NCBI RefSeq assembly: GCF_921293095.1
Contig: NC_060258.1
Location: 9,934,607-9,998,606, forward strand
Direction of reading: 5' to 3'
DNA: 64,000 bases
Source of the DNA: Ischnura elegans
Taxonomy: Eukaryota; Arthropoda; Insecta; Odonata; Coenagrionidae
In this document: positions 40,182-51,736 of the stretch, piece after piece
How the letters are laid out: every line of letters begins with the position of its first letter
Numbering within the stretch: position 1 is the stretch's first letter
Position numbers and translations under genes: made by a program
The notes under the pieces: generated by a model
The model's database searches: none
Seen by the model: only the letters and a program-made list of their open reading frames with translations
Told to the model about the DNA's origin: nothing

Positions 40182-40492
40182 TATGGTATGGTACCGTATT
40201 TGGAATAGGCGACCGACAGCTGATGTCATTTGCGCCATGAGGGAAGGGGTAGGTAAGGAAGGGTGGAGAGAAACCCGGCGTCGTCATTAACGTGCTCTTA
40301 ACGAAAGGCGCGTAAGGGACCACGGCTTAACGTCCCATCCGACGGCCGGAGTGTTATGCTTGAAATGACCTACACTCAACACTGAAGCAGCTTTCGGGTA
40401 GTCTCTGAAAATTCTCTGCCACTGTCGGGATTTGAACCCGGGCCCACCGGGTGGGAAGCCAACACGCTAACCACCACAGCAACCCGATTCCC
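40182..40492 (-). mobile_element. tRNA-derived SINE A, copy 1 with 13-bp TSD
   Basis: On the minus strand the head carries an A-box-like GTGGTTAGCGTG and a B box GGTTCAAATCC; the tail is a TACCATAC repeat. Exact flanking duplication AAATTGCCTAAGG lies at 40169-40181 and 40493-40505. Length 311 bp. Long perfect TSDs show insertion by LINE-type target-primed reverse transcription. Confidence 0.92.
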
Positions 40493-40528
40493 AAATTGCC
40501 TAAGGTCGGAAAGTTTCATTCGTTTGAT

Positions 40529-40840
40529 GGTATGGTATGGTATGGTATTTGGAGGAGGCGACCGACAGCTGAGGTCATTTGCGCCATGAGGGAAGGGTGT
40601 GGAAGGAAGGGTGGAGAGAAACCCGGCGTCGGCGTCAGCCTGCTCTTAACGAAAGGCGCCAAGGGGACCACGGCTTAACGTCCCATCCGACGGACGGAGT
40701 GTTGCGCTTGAAATGTCCTCCACACAACATTCAAGCAGGGATCGGGCAGTCTCTGAAAATTCTCTGCCACTGCCGGGATTTGAACCCGAGCCCGCCGGGT
40801 GGGAAGCCAACACTCTAGCCACCACACCAACCCGATCCCC
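40529..40840 (-). mobile_element. tRNA-derived SINE A, copy 2 with 14-bp TSD
   Basis: Same family and orientation as the 40182 copy, 312 bp, with A box TGGTGGCTAGAGTG, B box GGTTCAAATCC and a (GGTAT)n-type tail. Exact duplication TTCATTCGTTTGAT at 40515-40528 and 40841-40854. The copies differ by clear substitutions (for example CGTCATTAACG versus CGGCGTCAGCC), so they are separate insertions rather than a tandem duplication. Confidence 0.92.
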
Positions 40841-41783
40841 TTCATTCGTTTGATAAGGTATTAATAATCCTCACTCAGGCCCAGCGCTACCTGGTAGCAG
40901 TCATCGTATCGGCGCTCATAGAAAGGCCGGTAAAAGCCTTTCACCGACCTTGCTCATGGCCTCGCACCAAAGTGGCCTCACACGGCTACAGCCGGAACCA
41001 GAATGATGTCACACGGGCTTTCCCCAGCATTCTAACTAAGTCATCGCCTTTTCGCGCGCATTAAAATTGTTACTTTTCATTTATTCACGAAAAATAGACA
41101 TCGTTATTGAAAAATCTAAAAGTGTGATATGCGTACTCCAGGATTAATAATCTTTCGATTTAGGCAATAAAAAAATAATAGGAAACCACCCAATTTCATA
41201 AGATAACACAGCAGGGAACATTGGGAAATAGTACAGAGAGAGTCTATTAAGAGTCAGTGGCGGATACATAGCGAGGATTTGAGGGGGCATACCCCCCCTT
41301 GCGGGGCTGCCCGCGTTGCCGAACAATGCAGAACCACAATTTTAACTATTTCATTTCATAAGATAGCTTTGTATTGCATATGCGTATAATCAGTTTAAAT
41401 GAAGCCATCTATAACTTTCCATGTAACTTGATTATTTTTCATTCCAATAATAGTATAGTTAGTTCAGTAGTTCAAAATATTTTGAGCCCCCCTTGAGTTT
41501 TTTTCTGTATACCCTACTGGCAGGAGTGCAACTTAAAAAACTAAAAAAATTAAAATGATTTTTATCATAGATATTTCAAATTGTAGCAATCTGATCTTCC
41601 TAAATTGTTCATCTCTTGTTTCACCAACCTACTCATTAGGATAACTTGAGAAAGTTTGGACACCGTGAAAAAGTAAAAATATTAAATTCAGAATTATATG
41701 CATTTAGTTTTTTTGCTGTTTAAATAACCATGATTAACCGCAATTGCTTTATTGACCGTAAAAAAATGTGTTTAAGTCTAAGT

Positions 41784-42600
41784 CTGTGGCAAAAACTTGG
41801 CCCATTTACGGGGCAAGTTAACGCAACACTAGACCGACGCTTGACTGACTCTCAAAATCGTGAAGAAAAGCCCATATAGTAAGCAGCATTCGTGTAAAAT
41901 GACTTTAGGCGCGCCAGTATAGTTCTCTGTTTGGATAAAATGCACTGCGTGAACGCGCCACGGTGTGCCCTACACATTCAGGTTTAAATTCTTGCGTCAA
42001 GCTCCTTCTGATAAACAAGTGTTTTGATATCAGACGCAAGATAAAGCGGATGAAGCGAAATAAATACAGCGAAGCAGTGACACTGCGAGGGGAGGTTTGG
42101 GGGCAGTGGGGAGCCAGGGGGAATCGTGGAGGTGCCCCCCTGAAATATAAAAACACGATTATTGTCCTTCATAAAAGATAACGAAATATTAAAAACTCAG
42201 GAATTTACAAAAAGTTTTTTTAACGAATTAAATTTTTTCGATTATGGAAAGAGTTAAAATTAGTTTAAAACCCATTACTTGGTGTCCGGTTTCTCAAAAA
42301 TTCCCCCCCCCTCTGGTTTTGAACAACCCCCGAACGAAATTCCTTGCTACGCCACTGTTTTGGGGGTAAACCCCCCCCAGAGCTCAGAGATTTTTTTATT
42401 GATAGCTCTTTTCAATCACCAAACGCGTTCCATTGCATTGTTTAGGTTCGTGAAGGTTTCAAAGCATCATGAACACCGAGCCAAACTTTCGCTGCAAATG
42501 TGCCGTGGTTAGCCATGCCACGGCTAGGCTAAATCAATTAGTGTTTTAAAAACACAAATACATGGTTGATGACTTTGTGCTAATTTGTTACATAGTCAAA
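41784..42600. repeat. Dispersed repeat family C, copy 2
   Basis: Direct-orientation relative of 34039-34860, including TGGCAAAAACTTGGCCCATT, GGCGCGCCAGTATAG and the C-run bearing right half. The open frames in it are shared by both copies but carry no recognised domain. Confidence 0.85.
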
Positions 42601-43723
42601 AGATTTAAAAGGATATAGAGTACGAGCTGTTTTATCCTGATTTACTCAGTTTGAGGTCATCCACATCTTCGTTATAGATCGACAAAATTGTTCACTCAAT
42701 GAACCATTTGTGATTTTTGTATCGATGAATCGTCTTCATGAACACTTTGTTGTTGAGCTCACCATCCGATGAAACGAATTTGCCAAAAACTTCCGAGGAA
42801 ATCAAATCAAACTGCTTCATTATAGTCGATAGGAAGACAGACATTACCAACAACAATTGCTTGGAGATTTGTTTACATACACGGTAATCAAGTGTCTACT
42901 CGAGATGGCCTTACAATTAGCTCGAATAAAATTTTTTAAACATGTTTTCAATATTTGCAATACTTTTAACCATTAAAATGTTATATTGTTATGAAGCTCA
43001 GTCTTCAAATTGAAAACAAACAATTTAATTAGTGGTTTTTACCGACTCAACTGCTGTTGTAGTGATACCAACACTCCTAGTGTAATTTTATCGTAATATC
43101 CCTATGATCAAGATAATTTTTTCGTTTCCTTTCACAATTTTTTAAAATTTTCATTCTTTTATGCGAGGCAAAGACGAATAAAAAAACACATATCATAAAA
43201 AATCGGCACAACAGTTCCCGAGTTGCAAATGTTCTAAATAAAACGATTTTCTACTTTAATATACTTTCGTACATGATTTACCATGTAAATATGTAAGTTC
43301 CATACCCGTACAAAAGTCGTGTAAAAACTTAAAAACTTGCCTGAGACAGGCTTATAGTTTATTATTAGCCCTTCATTACTTTTTTTGTGGAGAATTAAAT
43401 ACTACTGATGGTCATTTAGCTCATATTACGGTCTGCAATTTTGAAGTTGCTACGAATCTTCAGTCGTGGCTTTCAGTTTAAATTTTAAATCTGGAGATAC
43501 TTAAATAAAATAAACGTATTTTTTTACCTATTTTTACGGTAGCTTATATCTATTATGAGTTTATAATTTCAAATAGCATTATACATTACGATATTTTACG
43601 GATGAAACAATGGGATATGTAGAATACTTTAATTCTGCTTACTTTGCTAGTCTTATGATGCGATTGAAAAGAAAACATTGTCTTTCCTGAAGGGTATACA
43701 ACGTAATGTGATGGCTAATAACG

Positions 43724-43908
43724 ATATTTTTGTTGTAACTTATAAGAATATAATGCGGAAAGGCGAATTCAGGACCGATTCCCACTTGTTATTCCCTGGC
43801 ATACGCCTACGTTAGGAACTCCGTGAATTGCGTGACAAGCAGGGACCGGGTCGTGATATCGCCTTTCCGCATCAAATTCTTATGAGTTACAACAAAAATA
43901 TCGTCACG
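43724..43908. repeat. Long foldback in unit U, copy 1
   Basis: The left arm from ACGATATTTTTGTTGTAACT to GCGGAAAGGCG pairs with the right arm CGCCTTTCCGC...ATATCGT over about 45 bp with few mismatches; pairing continues imperfectly inward (about 80 bp per arm). The structure is kept in copy 2 (50702-50886) despite point changes. Confidence 0.85.
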
Positions 43909-45647
43909 ACGGCACGGCAGTTTCAGCTGAGTCCACCTCGTATTACACGCACCTAAGGCAGAGTCAACACTCCATAGCAACGCTGTGGTTTATCAGTATG
44001 TTATCAGTATGTTATCAAGGAATGAAAATCCAGCTCGTGGTGACGTGGCGCGGCGTTCGGAGCTTCGGAAACATCGTGATATCGTCATTTGAAGTAAAAA
44101 TTGAGTGCAGGTTGGAGCGAGAACAGAGTCAACGTGTAAGAGTTTTCGTGTAAGGTGTGGTCAGAAAGTGCGCATGCGCTTGCTATATTCCGTGAGGAGC
44201 CAGGATAAAGGGATTATTATTGTTTTGGCGTGAATTTCGGTGAGTGTTTCATTGCTTCTATTTTTTATAGTCACATATAAACATCGAGAGAATTCTCTAT
44301 CACTCCCCTCTCTTCTTAAATGTCTTTATTGATTACGCGATCCCTGCCGGATATTAGTGCGTAGTGGACTGCATCGCATGTGTTGAAATAATTATTGAGT
44401 AATTATGTACTTTCCGGACACGCGTTTTTTTGCTATTTTTTTTCCCACGCGACCCACCTCCATAGTCCGCAGACCGTACGCTGTGATATAGCCAAGAATC
44501 GCTACGCGCGGTCCATTATAAGAAAGTAGTTCCAGCTTGTAATACGTGATAATGAGCTTATTCGATGCGAAAAATATTTGCCTGACTGTGTTCGCCATAA
44601 TATTAAAAACATTCTGAGTTCCCAAATGACCACTTTTTATGGAATTTATTCCTCCCGATTGTCTCGCTTTTTACGTAATTTGCCGACTTTTTCGCCGCAA
44701 TAAATTATATTTTCGTATCAGGACACTGTTATGATTATATTGGTCGAAAAAAATTCGCAAAAAGACGCGCGTGTCAGGAAAGGGCATAATAGTGCATAAT
44801 TATTGTTTTAGTACAAATTGTGTAGTGAGTTAAAAATGTGTGTTGAAATGAAACTAAAGCGCCAGCCAGTTCCTAAAAGAAAAATCGCAGAAGTCTTTAA
44901 GCAAAATCAGTGCGGAATTGAAACGAAAGTATGAAAAACAAATTCTGTAAGCCAACGAAAAATGATATGTATTAGTATAAGATAAGTAACTAAAATAAAC
45001 TTATTTTTTCAAGGAAATAATCTCATAAATCACATGGCTTGCTTCCCCCCACCCAGTTATTATCCTTGGTACATTTAACCACCCAATTTATGCGAATGCA
45101 TGCACAGGAAATAGAACATGTTCTAATTAGGTTCATGCATTTGTACATGTTCCGTTCCGGTCCACCAAAATCATTCACGCTAACGTACGTTAAATTGTAC
45201 GTGTTAATGTACCGTGTAACCAGGCCCTAATAGCCCACACAGCACAAAATATCTGGAACTTCTTCAGCTAATATCTAGTGCGCGAGCCGGATAAAAGCCC
45301 TCCGCGGGCCGTATTTTGGAGACCCCTGTTCTATACATTTATATTCAAATTTCACCCGCTGAACAAATGCAGAATAAGCAAGGCCGTAGCCAGAAAATAT
45401 TTTCGGGGTGGGTTGATGGAATGGAAGACAAACATAAAATTATTTTTTTAAGATAAATAAAATAACGTATACGGTTAATATACATATTTAAAGAAGGAAA
45501 ATATAAAATATTATTATAAAATTTAATTTAGCCTTCTAGCTTTTTTTGCAGCGACCAAATGAATTAACTCCTCGGTGTCGAATCATATCTCGGAGTATAT
45601 CTGAATGTCTGCTTCCGTTGAGCCTCCGTAATAAAGGCAATTTGGTA

Positions 45648-45887
45648 TCACAGCAATGGCAACATCTCCTTTGTTGTTATCATGTCAGGCGTGACAGCCG
45701 TGAATGGTCTCCATGACTGCTGCAAATCTTGAAACACCAACAAACTGCCTTCTGACGCTCTTGTCCTCTGAACCCAGGGAATAACTGCAATACTGTTGGC
45801 TGTGTATGTATCCATAACCTTTGCACAAACGTCACCGAATATTCTCCACAGTTTCTTTCCCAGCAGCGAGAAATTCAGTGCAGGCAC
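45648..45887 (-). CDS. Antisense ORF of unit U, copy 1 (79 aa, unknown)
   Basis: Reads MPALNFSLLGKKLWRIFGDV, then VIPWVQRTRASEGSLLVFQD. The same peptide recurs in copy 2 (minus 55295-55110: SLNFSLMGKKLWRIF, RTRASEGSLLVLQD) and, disrupted, in copy 3 (plus, about 60555-60885). Protein-level similarity across three copies on the strand opposite to the coiled-coil gene suggests an exon of a divergent gene. I recognise no domain. Confidence 0.4.
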   Translation of the reverse strand: MPALNFSLLGKKLWRIFGDVCAKVMDTYTANSIAVIPWVQRTRASEGSLLVFQDLQQSWRPFTAVTPDMITTKEMLPLL

Positions 45888-46125
45888 ACTCTTCTAACGT
45901 ACATAACTGATAGATTCCATATTTAAATGGTCATACAGCTAATGCTATCAGTCGGAAAAAAACTAGTAATTTTGCGTGTGTACCAATGAAAATTCAGATA
46001 ATGCATGCATAACGTTTCGCATCGATACCATTGTCGTCGGATGAGAAAAACAATTGTGGTGCATTATTTGCAGGGCAACCCTCATACTCTCTGCATTTCG
46101 TTTTTTATTTCTAGGTGCAGTTTAA

Positions 46126-47177
46126 ATGGCAGGCGCTGGTAATACAGTGGACAACCTTCCTGTTGAAGAGGCTGTAACACGAGATGGGTTGGCCAAGCCA
46201 GAGGAAGGGATCAGAGATATAATTACTGAATTACGCCACCAGCAGTCCAGCGGTTTCGCTTCTTTGCGAGATGAGATCACTTCAAGGGATATTCTGCTCC
46301 GAAAACTGGAGGAGAGCGTCACCAGATTATCTGAAGATATCGCTCCTCTGAAGGATTATGTGAAGGCAAAGATGCAAGAAGAGGCGCTCAGTGCAAGTTC
46401 TCAATCTTCAGGTTCGCCTGAAGGTGGCGCTTCTCAGGACGGAGACCAGGAAACTGAAGAAGAGAGAAATAAGATAGTCCAGAATAAATGTGTGGACGTG
46501 ATGATGAGTCTCACAGAAATACGGAAGAATAACGAGGAGAAAACTCAGAAAGTCAGAGGTTTTAACGAGAGAGTATACAAAACATCCCCCTTGACTCTCC
46601 CTCTCTTATGTTAACGTTCCTGGAGAGAAATGGTGGAGTGAAAGTACTTATCGATTGTGAGTCCCACAATATCTCCAACTTAGTGAAACGATTGGTCAAC
46701 CTAGATGGTGAAAAACGAGATGGAACAGCATTTATAACGTTTGCCGACATTTTTGAATGCAGGGTTTACTTGGGAGGTGTGCGTGGGCAAATCGACGTAA
46801 ATGAAAGGGGTCAATATGTTAAGGAACGTTTTGACCCTGAAGTTTCCCTGGCTCAGAGCATGGCACAGATAGTGATGTACTTGATCTTCAAAAACCGAGG
46901 CTGTCCTTACGCGTGTGACGATGAAATGTATGAGAAACTGTACGAGAAAATTGTGCTTGAAACATCGCAGAAGAGGGACTCAGTGACCATGGATGGCTGT
47001 GTATATCATGCCTTCCGTATGAAATCCTCTTTAGCGAGAGAAGTATCGTTGATTTCGGTCGTCCCAGGAATGCTGGTCCAGTACGGTTCGAAGGAAGGAA
47101 TGTCGAAACTGCAGGAGCAGATGCCTTTACTCACGCTCTTCTTCATGCAGCATGTGATTCCAAAAATGAGGAGCTAG
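46126..47177 (+). pseudogene. Unit U coiled-coil gene, copy 1 (frameshifted)
   Basis: An acceptor (TTTATTTCTAG) at about 46114 precedes the exon; the ATG at 46126 follows an in-frame stop, fixing the start (MAGAGNTVDNL). The first ~160 residues contain heptads (SRDILLRKLEESVTRLSEDI) and an acidic Ser-rich linker. Near 46600 a small insertion relative to copy 3 shifts frame; the second part (from 46608, MLTFLERNGGVKVLIDC) continues to a stop at 47177. The C-terminal domain (ISNLVKRLVNLDGEK, ADIFECRVYLGG, LAQSMAQIVMYLIFKNRGCP) is well kept between copies. The stop is followed by a GAG|GTAAGT donor in both complete copies. Unknown family; the break makes this copy doubtful. Confidence 0.6.
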
Positions 47178-47441
47178 TGGCTGAGGTAAGTGACTTACTT
47201 GGTGAACATTTAATCTGAATCAAGGAATTTTTATGAAAAATCCACTTAACAGATGTCCTATTATCTGTTCACTTTATCTTTGCGAGTGAGCTGGTGTGGC
47301 TTAACCGAGTTGGGGTGAGAGGAGGGAAAGTTTATCTACACGTGACTTTCCCTCTTCCAATCAGCAGACAGTAGGCGTGGCCTAGCACTTCGGAATTTCA
47401 GTCGCTCTCAGTCCTCCGTCGTGTCAACTTCGTGAATCTGC

Positions 47442-49710
47442 TATAGAGCGTTCCACATTTAGTTGACTGTACGGGCCTTATGGATAACAGTGTTGCCAAG
47501 CCTCCGCTCCGCCGGCAGGCATCCTAAAAGCGTATGCAACCACACATAAGAGAGCGCCAAAATGGTTTAGATGAAAAAGGAATTAGGGATCGCACGAAAG
47601 ACGACGTAAAATAAGGATTTTTTTAGCGTAAATTACAATGCCTTTGCTGCAATATAAAAGGAAAGGTCTTTTGTTATTTCATGTACGTACTTATTCAATG
47701 CACAAGCTGAATAATGAATAATCTGTAATGTAAAAAATAACAATAAATTGAAGGATAATAAAAATTATAACCGCTCCTGAATGAGACAAAATTTCTATTC
47801 CTTCTATATTATGCAATATGTTAAGTGGGGCCCAAGCCCAGTATTTAGTCCAGCAAGGAAAGCTTGACGCGGATTTTCTAATTGTTTGTTTCGCAAACTA
47901 ATGTTCACTATTTGTCCAACATTAATCCAACATTCGCCTGTAAATACACTCGTCCTGTGTTCGCGACGGTATTTTTTTAGCTACCTTAGATAATTAATTG
48001 CGCCACCAACTAATAATATCATCCCATTCGATAAGGATGATTCTTGTCCCCCTGCGTTCGTACACGAAGCCTATGTCCAAAAGAAGACGATATAGTGTTG
48101 TCCTTTTGTAATCTGGGAGAATACTATCCATATTCACCGGGTTTCAGATGGATTTTAAAGTCGGAGGAATAATTTTCACGAAGGATTCATGTACCTTCCT
48201 TCTAATTCCCGATCTCACCAAGCCGTCGAAAATCACTGCTCTCGAATTTTTGTAAGGCTGTCTAATTTCTTTAGTTTTTGAAGGAGTTGGACCACGGGAG
48301 CTTTCCTTTCTCACTCTGTAAATAGTGAACTCCTAGCACCCAGTAGCGTTCGAAGTTTCTCGGCAGGCCTCACTAATGCTTAGAGATTTCCTGAAGTACG
48401 AGAAGACTTTGAGCACCAACTGTCTTTCGCGGCTTATGAGCTTCTCACCTTTTCTCCTCTTATTTGTATCGGACATGGTGATTGGGCATGTTACAGCAGA
48501 GATAAGTGTAAAACACACTTCACCATTCTCAAGTTCAATACACCACACAACACTTGTTCACTACAAAAAAAATGCAATGACAAACTGAACGCCTTCGTAA
48601 ATTCTTCCCCCGGCCCCTTCGGCTAGGGTCGATTTTGGTGCAGGTTTTCTGGTACCCTATGAAAGGAACTCAGAAAAAACCCAAGCCCCCTTTTGTAAAT
48701 GCGTGCACTGGATGGGGTAGTGTTTGGTACAGATTATGAGATATTCTTTTTCTTGGTTTCCCCGATGGGACCTAAACACCCAAGGCGAAAACGTCTTATT
48801 TCCAAGCCGCTTGCTTACTTTCGTGTATCAATGTATTCAGATAAAATCACTGCTGTTACGACGTATGAGTAGGTATTCTCTGTTTCGGATATCAAACGAA
48901 TAGATAAATACATTTCTTAGTATGCATTGATAAAAAACTCCATTTCCGCCCGAGAATTTTCCCTCTGCGCGCAAGAAAAAGTAAGAAGCCCGGCCCAGCG
49001 GCACCGTAATATTTTATCTTAAGATCAAAACCTTGTAACTCGCTTCAGAATTGATTAAAGTTAATGATTTTTTCACAAAAAATAACCTTGTAGTTTTCTT
49101 CACATTTGATACGCAGCATATAGGGACCTACGACGTAAGAAACGTAAGTTAGTAAGCGACTACTTTTTACCTTGCAAAAATCAAATTTTTCTTGTCCTAA
49201 AGTGCGTTACGTCGGCATAACAACATTAAAAATCAATATTTGTGCAGTTGAAAATGAAAAAGCAGGAGCAATTTCCTGCTTTTTCATTTTCATTATGCCA
49301 CGTTTCCACTCCATCTCGCCTGAAACCTCAGACTATATTTGTGCAGTTGGTGAAAACCTTCAAGGAAAAAATAGTGTGAAGTTTTTTTTGCAGACAATCC
49401 AATTCAATACAGACAACGGTCAGGCAGCAATTGCGAGAAGAAGATAAAGTAAAAAAAATACACGTTCCTGACAGAAATTGAAGGAAATGTTTTTAATAGC
49501 TTTTGTTATAATTTTTATCGAAAAACGATTGGCACCAATGAATACAGCATCTTTTTCTACATTAGAATGTAATTTTTAATCAGGATTTAGCGCAACATTA
49601 ATTTTCGTGCTGTTATTGACAACACCGCGCTCCCGGCCTTAGGGAGATTAACATGGGACACGATTCTCCATAAGAGCCCATATTGTCAACCAAATGTGGA
49701 ACGCTCTATA
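47442..49710. mobile_element. TIR DNA transposon with decayed transposase
   Basis: Left end TATAGAGCGTTCCACATTTA and right end its near-perfect inverse ending CGCTCTATA; similarity continues about 50 bp inward. Flanks GAATCTGC and GATTCTTC (6 of 8 identical) may be a diverged 8-bp duplication. A minus-strand transposase remnant lies at about 48476-48030. Confidence 0.75.
48030..48476 (-). pseudogene. Transposase N-terminal remnant (helix-turn-helix type)
   Basis: On the minus strand it starts MSDTNKRRKGEKLISRERQL, continues with VLKVFSYFRKS and SEACRETSNATG, then after frame changes with VRSGIRRKVHESFVK, LPDYKRTTLYRLL and IGFVYERRGDK. The order (HTH start, R-x-x-x-H-x-F, TTLYRLL, GF-x-YE) matches a family of arthropod DDE transposases whose N-terminal half recognises DNA. 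Several stops and shifts destroy it; the catalytic half is not recognisable. Confidence 0.6.
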
Positions 49711-49854
49711 GATTCTTCACATTTCGACCTGCCCACATAATTTCACTAATGTCTGTCTGAGTCAGTCAAACAAACATATTAATTAAACGTATAGCATAGT
49801 AAATTTAATTAATAAATTTACTATACTATATGATTAAATTAATTTAAATTCCCT

Positions 49855-51736
49855 GGAGATTTGTTTACATACACGGTAATCAAGTGTCTACTCGAGATGG
49901 CCTTACAATTAGATGGAATTAAATTTTAAAGTATGTTTCTAATATTTTTAATATTTAGTCATTAATATGTTATATTGTTACGAAGCTCAGTTTTTAAATC
50001 GATAAAAAAGAAAACAAACAATTTCATTAGTAGTTTTTACCGACTCAACTAATGTTGTAGTTTTACCTACTCCTAAAAAAATTTTATGGTAATATCGCTA
50101 TGATCAAGATAATTTTTTCGTTTACTTTCACCATTTTTTATGTTCATTCTATTTTCTGAGGCAAAGACGAATAAAAAAAACAAATATCATTAAAATCGGC
50201 ACAACAGTTCCCGAGTTATAAATGTTCTAAATAAAACGATTTTCTACTTTCATATACTTTCATATATGATTTACCATGTAAATATGTAAGTTCCATACCC
50301 GTAAAAACGTCCTGTAAAAACTTAAAAACTTGTCTGAGGCACGCTTATAGTTTTCCCTTCATTACTTTTTTGTGGCGATTTAACTACTACTGATGCTCAT
50401 TTAGCTCAGATTACGGTCTGCAATTTTGAAGTTTCTACGAATCTGCAGCATTGGTTTTCAGTTTAAATTTTAAATCTGGAAATACTTCAATTAAATATAC
50501 GTGTTCACCTATTTATACGGTAGCTTATTTCTCTTATGAGTTTATAATTTCAAATAGCATTATACATTACGATATTTTACGGATGAAACAATAGGATATG
50601 TTGAATACTTTAATTCTGCTTACTTTGCTAGTCTTATGATGCGATTGAAAAGAAAACATTGTCTTTCCTGAAGGGTATACAACGTAATCTGATGACTAAT
50701 AACGATATTTCTGTTGTAACTTATAAGAATATGATGCGGAAAGGCGAATTCACGACCCGATTCTTACTTGTTATTCCCTGGCATACGCCTACGTTGGGAA
50801 CTCCGTGAATTGCGTGATAAGCAGGGACCGGGTCGTGATATCGCTTTTCCGCATTAAATTCTTTCGAGTTACATCATAAATATCGTCACGACCGCACGGC
50901 AGTTTCAGCTGAGTCCACCTCGTATTACACGCACCTAAGGCAGAGTCAACACTCCATAGCAACGCTGTGGTTTATCAGTATGTTATCAGTATATTATGAG
51001 AATGTTATCAAGGAATGAAAATCCTGCTCGTGGTGACGTGTCGCGGCGTTCGGAGCTTCGGAATGATCGTGATATCGTCATTCGAAGTAAAAATTGAGAG
51101 CAGGTTGGAGCGAGAACAGAGTCAACAGTTTTCGTACAAGGTGTGGGGATAAAGTGCGCATGCGCTAGCTTTTATTCCACGGGGAGCCAGCATAAGAGGA
51201 TCAGTATTATTTCTGCTTGAATGTCGGTGAGTGTTTCATTGCTTCTATTTTTCGTATTCGCTTAAAAATATTTAGACAGTTCTGCATCATTCCCCTCGTT
51301 CATTTAATGTCTTTATTAATTACGCTATTCCTGCCAGATATCAGTGCGTAGTGGACTGTATCGCATGTGTTGAATTAATTATTGAGTAATTATGTACTTT
51401 CCGGACACGCGTTTTTTTGCGATTTTTTTCCCACGCGACTCACCTCCATAGTCCGCAGACCGTACGCTGTGATATAGCCAAGAATACCAAAGCGCGGTCC
51501 ATTGTCAGAAAGTACCTCCAGCTTGTTATACGTGATAATGAGCTTATTTTAGATTCGATTTTAAAAATATTTGCCTGACTGTGTTCGCCATAATATTACA
51601 AACATTTTGAGTGCCCAAATGACCACTTTTTGTGGAATTTATTCCCCCCTATCGTTTCGCTTTTTAGGTAATTTGCCGACTTTCCCGCCACCAAAAATTA
51701 TATATTCGTATCAGGACACTGTTATGATTGGTTATA
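49855..51736. repeat. Unit U, copy 2, left part
   Basis: Matches 42864-44740 in direct orientation with several percent divergence and small indels. It is cut at 51736 by a Helitron and resumes at 54147. Confidence 0.85.
50702..50886. repeat. Long foldback in unit U, copy 2
   Basis: Counterpart of 43724-43908; arms again carry GCGGAAAGGCG and CGCTTTTCCGC with ATCACGACC-type inner pairing. Confidence 0.8.

Larger units (their letters stand above)
39573..41190. repeat. Dispersed repeat family G, copy 1 (inverted partner 57770-58460)
   Basis: Segments 39573-40168 and 40855-41190 match 57770-58460 in inverted orientation. Both copies share an ORF start of MTS(G/R)GV(A/E)SHGR(H/Q)S type and the text around CTCCAGGA(G)TAATAATCTTTCG. 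Two young SINEs have landed inside this copy (40182-40840). A partial internal duplication is also present (39840-39910 resembles 40125-40185). Confidence 0.65.
42864..47254. repeat. Low-copy 4.4-kb unit U, copy 1
   Basis: Left 1.9 kb (42864-44780) matches 49855-51736; right part (44740-47254) matches 54147-55888 and, inverted, 59190-61831. It contains a foldback (43724-43908), an antisense ORF (45648-45887) and a coiled-coil gene (46126-47177). The three copies differ at several percent. It may be a segmental duplication or a large uncharacterised transposable element; TIRs or TSDs were not found. Confidence 0.75.
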
